64,000 bases of DNA from Membranipora membranacea (Eukaryota; Bryozoa; Gymnolaemata; Cheilostomatida; Membraniporidae): positions 1,054,001 through 1,118,000 of the forward strand of contig OU612067.1 in assembly GCA_914767715.1 (NCBI GenBank), read 5' to 3'. The position numbers and the translations under genes were made by a program. Shown here one piece after another: positions 38,100-51,114 of the stretch. Position 1 is the stretch's first letter. The number at the start of each line of letters is the position of its first letter. The notes beneath the pieces were generated by a model, which saw only the letters and a list, made by a program, of their open reading frames with translations, was not told the origin of the DNA and did no database searches.

Positions 38100-39050
38100 T
38101 TTTTGATAATGTTAGCTGGAATGATATTTTGATGAAAAATGATCTGGACATGATGTTAGACAATTTAATTCAACGTTTCATGGAACTTGTCAACCAACTT
38201 GTTAAAGTAAAATGCACATTTGTTAAATCAAAAATCCTCTCAGTGTGGATGGATGATGAAGTGAGAAGGGTGATGAAGTTGTACGGGACGCATATAAATC
38301 AGAGAATTATTTGGTTAACTACCGTATCAAAAGAAATCTTGTGAAGAACTTTATCCGTGAGAAAAAGAGATTGCACATGGAGGACCTGGTCAAGAACACT
38401 GATTCCCATAATACGATGCTCTGAACGTCAATTCAAAAATTAGTATTGATTCAGTATCAGACCTGAATGCAGAGACTTTGAACACTCACTTCACTTCTAT
38501 TGCAGATGTTTTAACTAGTAAATTTCCAACTCTCCATGCCAGTGTCAACCCTTTCACAAAAATGTTCCATCAACTTTCGTCCTATCTCAGTTTTACCAAT
38601 GTTATCCAAAATCATTGAGAAACACATAAATATTCTTCTTCAGACTTATTTAGAATCAAATAAAATGTTATACAATTTACAGTCAGGTTTCAAAAAAAGG
38701 TTTCTCTTGCACAGAGCTATGCATAAGATTTTCAGTGATTGTCTAAACTGGAAATATCATGGTTATTTTGTTTCTATAATATTTCTAGGCTAAAGAAAGC
38801 GTTTAATTGTGTTGATCACTCTAATCTTCTTCAAAAATTGTCTAGATATGGAATAACTGGATCTTCCCATAAACTGCTAGCTTCATTTTTAAATGACAGA
38901 GAGCAGTTGAGTTGAGTTCAGCTGCACGTTTGCGAAGGTGTCCGTCAAGGCTCAATGACTGCCCTACATTGTTTTCTTTATTTAAAAACGATCTTTCTGT
39001 TTTAGGACGTTTAATGCCAGGGTTTTTTTATTATTATTAAATATTGATGC
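38100..39050 (+). pseudogene. Degraded non-LTR retrotransposon reverse transcriptase
   Basis: Plus-strand frames recall a LINE RT palm and fingers: FRPISVLPMLSKIIEKHIN, a block of the LYNLQSGFKK type, and KAFNCVDHSNLLQKLSRYGI followed by SHKLLASFLNDREQ. They are separated by shifts and stops. The catalytic YADD region was not found. Confidence 0.75.
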
Positions 39051-39059
39051 AATGACCAT

Positions 39060-40230
39060 TTAAAAAATAATTTAACAAATTTAGATTTAGATTTAGCGTC
39101 ATAACCTATAATTAACAATAGATACCTTCAACAAGCTGAAATGCACCACAGCTTTCCTGTACTATTTTGAGCACGATTCATGATAATGAAAATTTTTATG
39201 TCAGTGTTGAGGATACAGTCATGCCAATAAGGCCACTATTACATTTCATTACATTACTTCCAGTCATGTCATAATTTTTTTTTTCATTAGAGAATGGATG
39301 TGTATTTAAAAGGACCTGAATGGCTTTCACATACAATCCAATTGATGTTCATTGGCTTTGCATTATAGTTTTTGAATTTTGGACGATGCACTTATTGTGG
39401 TGGTAACTGACCCCACAAGAGTCACAAGTACTTTGTATACCATGATTGGTCATATTTGCACCAACAGCAAACAGGACATACCCTTATTCCTTTTAGAGAG
39501 CCCATGTTGTACCAAAATTTGGTCCTTTCAATGCTATATGTCTGCAATCAATATGGTTCTTATAGACAGTTATCCGAAGGAAAATACATACAAATACATC
39601 TGTACCTCCCGATTAGGGTTCCGAAAATGTACTGTTGTGAGATAACATCGTCACAGCTCACTCATATTGTGTAAACAAGAACAACCTGCTGACTCTTTGA
39701 TTTTGTAACTCATAACTCCTTTTGTGTAAGCTCTGACCATAAGAAGAATGCGGCAATAAGACAAATGCGGCAATAAGACAAATAAGACTAATAATGCTAA
39801 AAATGCTCGAATAAATTACTGTTTGATTTTTGTAAGGTGCACTTTTAAACAGCCCTGATGATATAAAAGGGCGGGGGAAAACAAAAGAGGGGAGTTCTTT
39901 TTGGAGAGCCCTCAGCAGCGTATCACTCTGCAATATTTTGGAGCGTATAACTATTTTGGAGCATATTAATATTTTGGAGCGTATTACATCTTACTGTTTT
40001 GGAGTTGACATATTCTGACCTTCTGCAAAGGAAACTTTGACGGTATGATAGAGCTTGGTTTATATTTTACGATGACTGTTTAAATTTAATTCCACTATCA
40101 ATCAAAATAAAGTCTTATTTTAATGTCAAAAAGGCATCTCAACGATGAGTTTTTGCTAAATTTAGGTAATAGAATAACTTATCACAGTGCAAAAACAATA
40201 ATGTGCCTGACAAACTTGAGTAACTACACG
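39060..40230. other. Spacer with small tandem repeat
   Basis: No gene. Three imperfect copies of attttggagcgtat occur at about 39930-40010. Other frames look like chance. Confidence 0.4.
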
Positions 40231-40235
40231 AAATA

Positions 40236-40292
40236 CTTTTTGTATGGAGTTGCCCCTTGCCGTTAAAGAAGGGGGCTACTCCATACAAAAAA
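40236..40292. repeat. Imperfect hairpin (ttttgtatggagt ... actccatacaaaa)
   Basis: The arms tttttgtatggagt and actccatacaaaaa enclose a further gcccc/ggggg pairing. Confidence 0.85.
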
Positions 40293-40299
40293 ATATTAA

Positions 40300-41080
40300 A
40301 TTGAATGATGATGAATAAAAGAGGAGTGTCTGTTCTGCTTGGGTATTCGGCCCCAAGTGGGTCGAATATGCGACACTGTCATGTACCCATTATTATCTAT
40401 CATAGCTCATGTCAAATGGAAGGATGCGCATTTAAAGGTATGCCAGCGCGGATGAACTTTGTTTTGAACATATGCCATCGGGCACCAGTGAAAAAGAAAA
40501 TACCCACCGTGTTCTTGTTTTATTGCCTTACTTTTATTGCCCCTTGTCATGTTTCACATTCTGATCTATACTGGCATCATTGAGTTCTGCATATCATGAA
40601 TCCAGGTATGATGGAAGTTTGAAAATTCTCAAATTTTGTTAGTTGCAATCACCATAAAAAAATATGTGTGTGGTCTAGTGTGTTGTGATGTGTTATCTTT
40701 GTTCATGATTTTTGTTCATGCTCTGATCGAGTCTATAAGACTAAGGTCTCACTTACTTGATTGATTAATTTATTTAATACAAATCACAGACAACAGTACA
40801 AGTTGTGAAATTTGGTGTAAATACTGGCCTTAATAGTAGACATGAACAAAAATGGAAGAAAGTCAGAACTTTGTTTGATTGCTTAAAAGAAAATATCATT
40901 TACAATATGAACAAGGTGGAGTTGAATAACTCTGCTCCATGCTCCTCTATGTTTAATTGTTCAAGATCTTCCAGAGGGGCATTGAATCAAAGATTTGTTA
41001 ATGAAATGGCATCGTCTTCTATATATTTGATTGCAAGTGTTTTAGTTAGTTTCTGAATGTGTAAATCTATGTCATGATAC
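40300..41080. other. Spacer, no gene supported
   Basis: Open frames at 40305-40583 and 40805-41056 have no recognisable content. Confidence 0.4.
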
Positions 41081-41084
41081 TCTA

Positions 41085-41440
41085 TACCAAGTTAAGAACA
41101 ATCTTTAAAAATATTTCTGATAGCCTCTTTATCACTGGAATAGATACAAGTAAAAATAATAGGTAAACAATAGGAGATGAGGGACAAACTTTTGAATAAT
41201 ACATTGGCTAGAGACTTAGAGCTAAAATACACTAAATTCTTAACAATATACATTCTTCTAGCTGCCGTTGTAACCGCTGATTGTACATGCTCATGAAATT
41301 CTGAATCCTGATCCACTATAACACCAAGGTACCTAACTTTATCAGACAACACGAAATTTATGAGGTATGAGGTTTAACATGATTGGTTGAGAACATAATT
41401 TCTTCGGTCGTAGTTGGGTTTAACAAAAGATTAAATCATC
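41085..41440 (-). pseudogene. LINE reverse transcriptase C-terminal fragment
   Basis: The minus-strand frame carries VRYLGVIVDQDSEFHEHV followed by an Ala/Arg-rich helix and a SLSLISYCLPI segment. This is the post-palm thumb region of CR1/jockey-type LINEs. It is short, isolated and broken. Confidence 0.7.
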
Positions 41441-41794
41441 ACATTGCTTGAAAATCCTTATAATCACCATGGTTCCATGTTTCGAATGATTGGTCCTCTC
41501 CCATATCGAATGATGAATGCTTATAATTTCCATGATAAAAAAAACATGAGAAGTCATCTGCCGCCGCTTCGATTCAAAATGGTTCCTAAATTTGAATCAA
41601 AAAACGCAAATCCATGCATACGGAAGTTAACCTAAATGCTAGTTCCATGTATCGATTGGCCCCCACATTGACATATTGAAACATAGTGAATCTCATCAAA
41701 GTAAGTATTTAGATCAGACTGATTGCCAATGCAGCCCATAATGCAGTGTCGTCTGCATATGCAATCACTGAATTATGCTCAGGCTTGAGGTAAT

Positions 41795-41825
41795 CACAGA
41801 GTAAGGATATTATCCTTACTCTGTG
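41795..41825. repeat. Perfect 15-bp inverted repeat, 1-nt loop
   Basis: cacagagtaaggata, then t, then its exact complement. It resembles the smaller aaggagtaa-type hairpins at about 11.6 and 12.7 kb in core sequence. Confidence 0.95.
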
Positions 41826-41829
41826 AGGT

Positions 41830-42173
41830 AATCCTATTAGTATGCCCAAACACCAAAACTGATGATATATGCACTGAGGGCTGGATGAGATGGATTAAGA
41901 TGCTCATCAACACACAGGGGTGGCTTCAATACAGCGCTTGACTTATGGTTTCTAGCTGAAATCCTGTGTGTTGTGCAGTGGTATGCGCACTACTGTACTT
42001 TGTATCTCCTATATAGAGAACCAATAATGTGAAGACAAACAACACCTGTGGGGTGTTCCTGCGTTTATTGTGATTGGATTTGATAGATGGTAAAAGTCTT
42101 AATTAGCTGATATTGTGTTTTGCTTGCAGTTTATGGCTGTTTAACAGAGCGTAATTTAATTACATAACTTGTT
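41830..42173. other. Spacer, nothing recognised
   Basis: No gene, array or terminus seen. Confidence 0.4.
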
Positions 42174-42181
42174 ATCTAGAT

Positions 42182-43366
42182 CATGCATGTCCAACCTTTT
42201 CTTGGATTCGGCCACTTTTTTTTGCTTCATACAAAGGGACATCACCGTAGCCCTACTGTGATTGATACTTAGAATTTAAAAAAATTGGTGAACATGTTTT
42301 GGAAAGAAGATGAACAGTAAAATATGTCAAATTTAATAATGGTGTTTGCTAACTACATAAGGGAGTCGTAGGAGGTAGGTACCAGATCTCGAATTACCTA
42401 CTCAACAGTCAGTAAAATATGTGATATTGTTATACTGACCATGTATTGATTATGACAAACATGAATAAAGTCAACGTGTATAGACAGTTTTTCAAGTTCC
42501 GATTTGATCCTCTGTTCGGGGTTATCCTCTCTCCAGTTTGGTACTTTTAACCCATGCCGCATAGGGAAAAGGAGTTGAAGAGAGGGTTATATTGGAAACC
42601 GCTTATGATAGGATAAAAATGATTTTTGATTCGGAATCTGCACCATAGAAAACTCATATAGACATAGTTTGGGAAATAATTTCGGCATTCGGAAACTCAA
42701 TTAAATCAATTTCTGCCTGTTTTGCGGACAAATTTTAGGGAACTTTTCATGAATTTCGTCACTAAAATTGAGATGAATCAGCTTTTAAAATTCTTGATGA
42801 TTTGGAAACCCTGTCCCACAGGGTTTTCAATGGTGCAGATTCTGAATAAAAAATAGTTTTTTGTCCTATTATAAGCAGTTTTCAAGATAACCCTCTTTCC
42901 ATGACCTTTTTCCTATGCGGCGTCTGTTAAAAGTACCAAACTGGTGAGAGGACAACTCCGAAAAGACGCTTAAATTAGAGCTCAGAAAATTCTATTCATA
43001 ACTACTCTTATGGAAACAGGTTTTTTTTTCAAAATTGACCTCCTGAATAAGTGGATGGGCCATGACCCCCCCTGGCCCCCCCTGCCCCCCCCCCCCTGGC
43101 CCTACCTATGGATACATCACTGTAAGTAAGGTAAGTTTAATAGGAATTCCCATTTACTGCAAGAGAGCATTAATTGGACTTTTTAGTGTGTGATAACTGG
43201 ACTTTCAGATATGGCAGAATACTGAAGACCATGTACACCTTGTTGAATTTCCTTATGTTTTTTTTATTTTTGAACAAGATGTGAAAATGTGTCTCAACTT
43301 TTTTCTGTGGTAAGGGTGCATCTGGCCGAAAAAAATGACCTATTTGGCCGTGGTTGAGCATGGCTG
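42182..43366. mobile_element. Non-autonomous hAT-type element with perfect 8-bp TSD
   Basis: 1185 bp bounded by identical atctagat target duplications at 42174-42181 and 43367-43374. Termini are CATGCATGTCCAACC on the left and, inward from the right, CAGCCATGCTCAACC. Both are followed by cggcc, which fits the hAT superfamily. No transposase frame is visible. A palindrome at about 42505-42965 is nested within. A poly-C tract lies at 43068-43103. Confidence 0.85.
42505..42965. repeat. Nested palindrome inside the hAT-type element
   Basis: The left arm (cagtttggtacttttaac, ccgcatagggaaaagg, gatttttgattcggaatctg) recurs in reverse complement on the right (cagattctgaat, cctttttcctatgcgg, gttaaaagtaccaaactgg). 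Arms are about 140-150 nt with moderate divergence and enclose about 170 nt. Confidence 0.8.
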
Positions 43367-43379
43367 ATCTAGATTCTAG

Positions 43380-44440
43380 ATGGTAATCTTCAAGACATTG
43401 GTAACACACCTGTAATTCGGTCAAGGTCAACTTGCTGCACCCTTCCTCAATTAAATTGATTAGTATGTCTGATGACATATGAGGCTGTAGCCAATTCAAA
43501 AGCACTGCTATCAGTGATATTGAACCCTGTAAATATTTTCAGGTGTATTTGCAAAATCATTTTAGGACGATCAATGCATACGGGTGGGCTAATGAAAATT
43601 AGACCGAAAATGTGTGAAAAATGCAATGGTCTTATATATATGAGGCCCCCTGAAAAATCCTGACAATCAGTTTTCATCCCATAGTCACCAATATGAAAAA
43701 TCAGGAGCATACCATCATTTTGGGTGGTCTGGTTAAAGAATTGAATGAACCTGAAGCAGGCCTATTGAGGTGACAAGTCAACATAGTTTGCATGTAAAGC
43801 AATGGGGAAATAAATATAGGTGTTGGACCATTCCATTACGGATTGAAACCAAATTCTTCATGGATTTACTGGGTATATTAAATTATATTTAAATATTGAA
43901 TAATGAGAAAAGCCAGATACTGGTGAAAACCAGGAAATACACAAGATCAACTCTGGAAATTAGTAAACGGGTAAATCAAATTTGCGAGTTAAACTTGCCA
44001 AATAAAAATTGCTAGATAAGAAACAACAGGTCAGCAACAGGTTCTGGTATCACTCTCTATTATCGATCAGATCATGTCCCAACTGGCATGTTCTTTTAGA
44101 AAACTGTTCTGTTTTCTGGCATGTGTACACATAAGTTTTTGATAATGTCATCTTTTTTGGAGTGTGATACTCCTCTAGACATAGTCTTAGCAGGCGGCTG
44201 CATGCCAGGCTTATGTTTTTTTTCGGCATATAGTCAAAGACTTGGAATTCTTCCTCTGTATGTTCTTGTTTGTAATGCACTACCGGACTACCTCAGCGAA
44301 ATTGTGCGACGCTGATATATCTGGGGTAGGAGGTTTGCTGACCAGTGAGAAAGAGGAATTCTGAGTTGTCTACCGGAGTGAATTCCACTAGAAAAAATGA
44401 GTTAGTCAGTAAAATACACAGCAGTAAAATATGAAATGAT
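43380..44440. other. Spacer, no gene supported
   Basis: Overlapping short open frames on both strands at 43447-43710 and 44050-44315 look like chance. Confidence 0.4.
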
Positions 44441-44666
44441 AAAAATGGTTACTTAAGATTTTTATTAAAAATTAGAGTATTTATAAAAAAAAGTATTCCG
44501 TAGCTTTTCGGTCCGACAGCGGGGCATCTGGGTGGTGAGTGACACCCGTGTCTGTCACCCACTCTCTTAGTATTAGCTTGTTGAGTGGGTGTCCCTCATC
44601 ATTGAAAATATTGGACATGGTGTTTTGTGATAGGTGAGCTATAAACTCTGTGATGTATGGCAGCTA

Positions 44667-46080
44667 CCGTGGCCTATAACCGCCAGAGCATGAAGTGAAA
44701 ACACATATTGACCCGCTACAAATTGAGACATTTACCCGCCGCAAATCCATTTCTGCAAAATACCCCGCCACAAATCAGTTTTTGCAAAATACCCCGCCGG
44801 AAATTCAGAGATTTACCCGCCACAAATTGTTTTCTGCAAAATACCCCGCCACAAATCGGTTTTCTGCAAAATACCCCGCCGCAAATTCAGAGATTTACCC
44901 GCCACAAATCGTTTTCTGCAAAATACCCCGCCACAAATCGATTTTTGCAAAATACCCCGCCGCAAATTCAGACATTTACCCACCACAAATCGTTTTCTGC
45001 AAAATATTCCGCTGCAAATTCAACGATTGACCTGCTGCAAATCGGTTTTTGCAAAATACCCTGCTGCAAATCGAGACATTTACCCGCCGCAAATCTGTTT
45101 TTACAAAATGACCCGCCACAAATTGAGACATTTACCCGCCGCAAATCCATTTCAGTACAAATCCAGTACAGCAATATGGCAAAACTCCAAGACAATCTCT
45201 TGCCTGTTGCCTATTTACATATCGGTAATACATCGGTTGAAACAAATAGTCTTTTTCCATTTGCCGCAGGTTAATCAGCAAATTTGCCACAAGTAAATCA
45301 GCAAATTTGCCAAAGGTAAATCAGCAAATTTGCAGCAGGTCATTTTGCAAAAACTGAATTGTAGCAGGTCTTTTTGCAAAAACTGATTTGTAGCAGGTCA
45401 ATGCCTGAATTTGCAGCAGGTCAATGCCTGAATTTGTAGCAGGTCATTTTGTAAAATATCTTATTTGCAGCAGGTCAATGTGTGAATTTGCAGTAGGTGT
45501 ATGTCTGAATTTGCAGCGGGTTATTTTGCAAAACTTGATTTGTGGCAGGTAAATCTCTGAATTTGCGGCGAGTATTTTGCAGAAAACGATTGGTGGCGGG
45601 TAAATCTCTGAATTTGCGGCAGGGTATTTTGCAAAAACCGATTTGTGGCGGGGTACTTTGCAGAAATGGATTTGCGGCGGATAAATGTCTCAATTTGTAG
45701 CGGGTCAATGTGTGTTTTCACTTCATGCTCTGGCAGTTATAGGCCACGATTTTGCAAAAACTGATTTGTGGCGGGGTATTTTGCAGAAATGGATTTGCGG
45801 CGGGTAAATGGCAGTTATAGGCCACGATTTTGCAAAAACTGATTTGTGGCGGGGAATTTTGCAGAAATGGATTTGCGGCGGGAAAATGGCAGTTATAGGC
45901 CACGAATTTGCAAAAACTGATTTGTGGCGGGGTATTTTTCAGAAATGGATTTGCGGCGGGTAAATGTTTCAATTTGCGGCGGGTCATTTTGTAAAAACTG
46001 ATTTGCGGCGGGTAAATGTCTCAATTTGTAGCGGGTCAATGTGTGTTTTCACTTCATACTCTGGCAGTTATAGGCCACAG
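44667..46080. mobile_element. Palindromic element with minisatellite arms
   Basis: Terminal inverted repeats of at least 60 bp begin C(C/T)GTGGCCTATAAC and contain ccagagcatgaagtgaaaac. The left arm (to about 45165) is an array of about 27-32-bp units built on ttttgcaaaataccccgcc and gcaaat. The right arm is the same array in reverse complement, with a higher-order unit of about 70-75 bp repeated three times at 45730-45990. The outer flanks share ggcagct in the same register, consistent with a worn 9-10-bp target duplication of the kind made by Mutator-like transposases. Long open frames inside are by-products of the repeats. Confidence 0.8.
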
Positions 46081-46461
46081 TAGGCAGCTGATAATGGCAT
46101 TCGGCATCTCCATGGTGCATAGCACTGTTGATGATCTTCATCGCTCGCCTTTCTACCTGTATCACCTTCTCCAGAGACCGCTCGGTAATGAGTGAATCCC
46201 ACATTGGGCATGCATAAGTGAGCACGGACCGAATGTTGGCTGTGTAGTATAGTCTAATCTAAGGCCTTGTGCATTCAGCCCTTGTCTTTTCAGTTCTATC
46301 ATGCCATATAGACAGCTAGCTAGGCGGTCACATATGTCATCATTGTGGTCAGAGAAAGGTATCCTCTGGTCAACTGTGATGCCCAGTAACTTAGCATTTG
46401 AGGATACTTCGAGAGTATGCCCACCCATGGTGAAAGTGGGGATGTACTTACCCCTGTACAA

Positions 46462-47317
46462 TACCTCTATTTATTTCCCCATTGTGTTATATATGAATCA
46501 TGCTGTCTTGCTAGCTCCAAAAGCCTGCTTCAAAACGTGATACTCACCATGAATAACCACTCAAAATGTAGCTCAAAACCTGAATTTTAATATATATTAT
46601 TTTTGTCAAATCCTAAGCATTGAAAACATTTTTACAGGCCTGGAAAGAGCACCAATCAAAATTCCCCCATTTTGACTGCACATTTCCATTGCCAACATGG
46701 ACACCATCGAAGGCTATAAATGCATTATGTTTTAGATTTTAAATCATTTTATTTTTCGAATTTCAAATATTTACATATTTGAGAATATTTCCATAATATT
46801 CTACAACTCACCAATGCAATAGCTCGGCTTTTCCAGCTTGTTTTTGATCAAATTTGTAATTTATTTTTCAACAGGCCCATCATTGGTGAAATAGGGGTGT
46901 TGTACCTAATAGGAGCATGAGAATTGACCATGATTCATCAAAAACATTCCTACAAGACCTCAATAAGTACCCTTGCGGGACGCGAAGTTCGGAGGCGATC
47001 CGTCAATAACCTGACCGGCTATCGCTGTTTCTACATCAGTCCGTCTACCACTCTACTTCAGACCACCTTAGTGTAGCCAGGGAGGGTGTAGCTACATCTG
47101 CGAGATCTTGTTGTTTAGTGTGAGGAGTTATCTTTCTACGCTTCACGTAGACATACTTGTTCATACTAACGACAGCACTACCTATGAAAACGGCACAGTG
47201 GTCATTCGCATTCGCATTCGTAATTTTACAGGCGCAGGGTATTTAGCATTTGTAAGAATCTGATCTAGTGTATGATCACCCCTGGTGGCAAAATTGATAC
47301 TTAGCATAAGGTTGAAC
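46462..47317. other. Unassigned segment within LINE remnant
   Basis: No reverse transcriptase motif found. Position suggests a deleted or replaced polymerase region. Confidence 0.35.
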
Positions 47318-48769
47318 TCAGAACAGAATAATTCTAGTGGAATTGAAATCACCTACTAGTAGGATCTTGCTATTGGTATCATTGACAGATAACTTGCACA
47401 GGGTATCCTCCATATATGTTAGAGTTGTCTTTTCGTCACTACTTGGAGGATGGTATATACAGCCTACGATGGTTTTGGCCATATCAGGATGTCTAACCAG
47501 TAGCCACAGCGCTGATACTGATGGCGAAGTATAGGTCTCCAGAACTCTGCCATTCATGGTAGATTTTATGTATATGGCAACTCCTCCCCCGACACTTTGC
47601 TTTCTATTTGCGGTGAATTTAGTATAGCCAGGCATGTTGGAATTGGTGTCTCGAGCATCGGTGAACCATGTCTCAGTGAGGCACATTATGTCAGGATCAT
47701 ACCGTCTTGAGTATTGCTGAAGATCATCCAGTTTGCCGGCATTCAATGATCTAGATTTTGTATAGTATATCGAAGGGGCTTTGAGTTTGTTTTGTTTAGC
47801 TTGGAATTTCCACTGTTTAATTGGCACTGGTTTTCGACACTTCCAGGTTGTAGTACTGATAGAGATGGAGTTGATGAGTTGGCTTGATGTCGTTGTATGC
47901 TCTTTAATGCCGAGGACGAGGGTAATCAGGTGTTCGATTTGGAGAAGAAAGCCTTCGGCTTATAATAGCCTCAATTCTATTGACAGGCCCGATTGAGGTC
48001 GGGTAAACTCTTTGATGGACAATGGAATCCTTTTGTGTCAATGCAAGATGGCTAGCCTGACCTGATAGATGCTACAAGATACTAGCTAGACCTGCTGGTT
48101 AAATGTTAATGTAGAGTCTCCAAGAGAAGAGGTTTACTCAAACTAGCTAAACGTTACCAGATAGAAACCAGACCTGCTGCTAAAATATTGTTAATTTCCA
48201 ACTCACCGAAAGCTTTGGAGGGGATTTAATCAAATTAACTTAAAGTTTCCAGATAGAAGCTAGACCTCTTGCTAAAATGATGCTTTTATAAAGTGAATAT
48301 GTCATATGGTCTTATTGGTGTTTATTTGTCAGTAATTTATTGACCAACGATTATCAATTCAACTCGCCTCAAACTGCTATATGACTCACAAATCACAGTA
48401 CAAAACTCTGTATCCTGTGTCTAGAACAATGTGAGGGTGAAATTTGTTTTTCCTGTTGAGAGAATAAAGTGCCAAGAAATAAGCATCAAGAGTTAAAACT
48501 GTCCTGTTCTTATAGGAGGTCAAAAAAAGGAGACAGGATACGAAGATAACAACAGAATGTAGGATTATATAAAACAAGCTAGGTAAAATACAACAAGCCT
48601 GTCTCATACATTATGTTACCAGGCTACTTCACTGGCAGTTTAGAACTCAAATTAATGTCACAATTATATTTAATTGAAGCTATTGAGATAAATTTAAAAG
48701 TGTAGGAATAAGGAGAAAGGAACGGTTACTTGAGAAGGGATGTATGTGTAAATAATCATTACGCCTCCT

Positions 48770-48850
48770 CATGAAACTCTGAGGAAACTCTGAGGAAACT
48801 CTGAGGAAACTCTGAGGAAACTCTGAGGAAACTCTGAGGAAACTCTGATA
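48770..48850. repeat. 11-bp tandem repeat downstream of the TSR pseudogene
   Basis: About seven copies of tgaggaaactc immediately 3' of the polyadenylation signal of the right copy. Absent from the left arm. Confidence 0.95.
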
Positions 48851-49339
48851 AATTTAACTTTATTTCAGCCTCTTCTGTTGTTCCTGTTTTCCTGTCTACA
48901 TTCCCGACTCAGGCGTCTAGTTGGGAACCGGCTGCATCTCTGACGACGGCCTCCTATTCCTCCCCTGAAACATGACTACAAAATGGTGTCATCTCATTAG
49001 CAATAAACTGTGCGCTAAGACATTATGTATTTTTATTTATCTGTTTATGTCATCATAAATTACGATTGCATTATAAAATGGTTACTAAAATGCAACAAAG
49101 GGCTAGTCAGATAGTACAAAACTATAAATGTGATCAGTTCCATCAGTCCAGAGAGCCAAGACACATAGCCGCCAGCCCGACTGCCACAGGACAACAAGCT
49201 CCCAAAGGCGGGCAGTCAACACCTCCTGGAAGCTCCACCGGGGAAGTCCCAAGCGTGCTCACTAAAGTAGATAGCAGGGGTACAAACACAGGTATTTTCT
49301 CTAATAAGTTTTAACCCCGATTGGTTTAACAGAGTTTGA

Positions 49340-49870
49340 AATAGATTTTAGCTTTCATTGTGTGACATGTTTCAATCAAATTGTTTCCAATAGGCAGGAT
49401 ATTATTTTTGTAGAAAATATTCAAACTGAACTTAAAAAGCAAGGGATACCCATAAGTTTTTGAGGCTGGGATGTAATTTTTTTTTTCCTGTTTCTGTTTG
49501 TGTTTATTTGTAATAAAAGGTTCTTCTAAAAGAAAATGATGACAGCAGAGCGATCAGGTAGTCAGAGACTAGAATGGCGACCGCCCGATAAACAGTATGA
49601 CCAAGAACTATGTGGCCGAAGACAGCCCAAGGAACCCCGCCGCCGCACCTGCTGACTATGCACCACACCCCCACAGGGCCCTGGTCAGCCGACCACGCAG
49701 ACCAAGGGGCTCACAAACCCTTTCACCAGGAAGGTACCTGTTGAGCAGGTTTACACCTGTCGTCAACAGGGACCTTGCCCCCCTGCAGTTTTTGGCTCTT
49801 TGAGGGACAACTCCAAGTTTACTTCTTGTGAAACTAACATTTGGTGAGCTCACACAGATCTCACAATTTG
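49340..49870. other. Unassigned insertion in last intron of the TSR pseudogene
   Basis: Contains more GC-rich frames on both strands (49597-49853) of no recognisable family. Absent from the left arm. Confidence 0.35.
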
Positions 49871-49874
49871 CAAT

Positions 49875-51114
49875 TGTTTTTTAATATAATATTAAAAAGC
49901 GATACTTAAATAGCATTTGCACCGGCATAATTTTAAGGTTCTCAAAGAATGAAGTTACATGGCCTCGTGGATGAATTTTTAAAATGACACGGAGTGCTGA
50001 TTTTTGTAAAAGAAAAATTTGGTTTATCTCGCATTCAGCTGCATGGCCCCAGAACTCGATGCCGTAAATTAAGTGTGGGTAGAAAAAAGGGTAGTATAAA
50101 TTTATCATCATTGGAATATCTAAATATGGTCTTATAGAACGCATGAGCAACAGTATAAAATTGAGCTTTTTACAAATTTGTACAATATGAGGTTTAAAAG
50201 TTATATTACTGTGAAGCTCAATCCCTAAGAATTTTTATTTACTTTATTATCAAGCTGGTTTCCACCCATATTTAAATGTAGTTTTCCGGAGTTTTAATCA
50301 GTTTATTTGGAGCTTTAAAAATGACCTGGCAAGTTTTATAGTAATTCAAAATGAGCTTGTGCAGATTTTCTTGCACTAATGGGAATCTGTTGAAAAAATG
50401 TTTTTGTCATCTGCAAATAAAATATATTCAAGGTCAGGAGCTGGTTTTATAAGATCATTAATAAATATAAGAAATAAGATAGGGCCTAGAACTGAGCCTT
50501 GAGGTACCCCAATTTAATCGGCAGCCATGATGAACTGTGCGAATCCAGCTTCACATACTGGTACCTCTCGGATAAATATGTTTTTACAAGATTACAAGCA
50601 TCAGGGGTGAAATTATAGTAAGGTAGTTTGGCGATTAAAATTTCATGGTCTATGGTGTCAAAAGCTTTACTAAAATCTAGAAATATTCCTTGGGTTATGG
50701 CACTATGGTTAAAATTCTTATAGAGTTTCTCCATTAAGCGTGAAATAGCTAATGAAGTGTTGCGGTTTTCCCGGAAACAAAACTGGCTGTCGCTAAAAAT
50801 ATTGTTATTTTCAAAGTGGAAACGCAGCTGTGATGCTAAAGTCTTTTCTACAAGTTTGGATAATGCTGTTACAATTAAAATCGGCCTATAGTTATTAGGG
50901 TCTGACTTAGATCCTTTTTTGTGAAGTGGTGTTACATGGGCAATCTTTTGGCTATCCGGGAATTTCGAGGTGCGCACTATTAAGTTAATCATGTGGGTTA
51001 AGATCGGTGAAAGTGTGGTTTTATTTTCTTTTATAAGGCTGATGGGTATTCCATCATAGCCCGTAGCTTTCCTTTCCGATGAACAGTTGATTACCGTTAT
51101 CTCATTAGAAATCT
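49875..51114 (-). pseudogene. CR1/jockey-like LINE reverse transcriptase fragment
   Basis: The minus-strand frame runs through ATGYDGIPISLIKE, VTPLHKKGSKSDPNNYRPI and IFLDFSKAFDTIDHEIL. A one-base shift near 50505 lies inside the conserved [10 protein letters not shown] block. After it come [12 protein letters not shown] with the catalytic FADD (about 50410) and a thumb region with SIRPYLDIPMMINLYYPFF. No endonuclease is present. The 5' end is abruptly joined to the foldback element at about 51115. Confidence 0.85.

Larger units (their letters stand above)
44470..47960 (-). pseudogene. Non-LTR retrotransposon remnant with endonuclease domain
   Basis: The minus-strand frame at 47318-47827 is an apurinic-type endonuclease domain with motifs DIMCLTETWF, GGGVAIYIKS, VGCIYHPPSS and LLVGDFN. 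After a gap without a recognisable polymerase domain, a C-terminal block (KLLGITVDQRIPFSDH, 46162-46461) follows. A final block near 44480-44640 includes EWVTDTGVTHHPDAPLSDR. A palindromic minisatellite element (44667-46080) sits between the last two. It is either one LINE with its polymerase deleted or two nested ones. Dead. Confidence 0.75.

Noticed and set aside
44695-45296. Open frames up to 188 codons with repeated Phe-Cys-Lys-Ile/Pro units
   Set aside because: They are translations of the minisatellite array in several frames and on both strands; frames stay open only because the unit lacks stops.
44667-46080. CRISPR-like or centromeric satellite array
   Set aside because: Units vary, there are no spacers, and the whole is a bounded palindrome with terminal inverted repeats.
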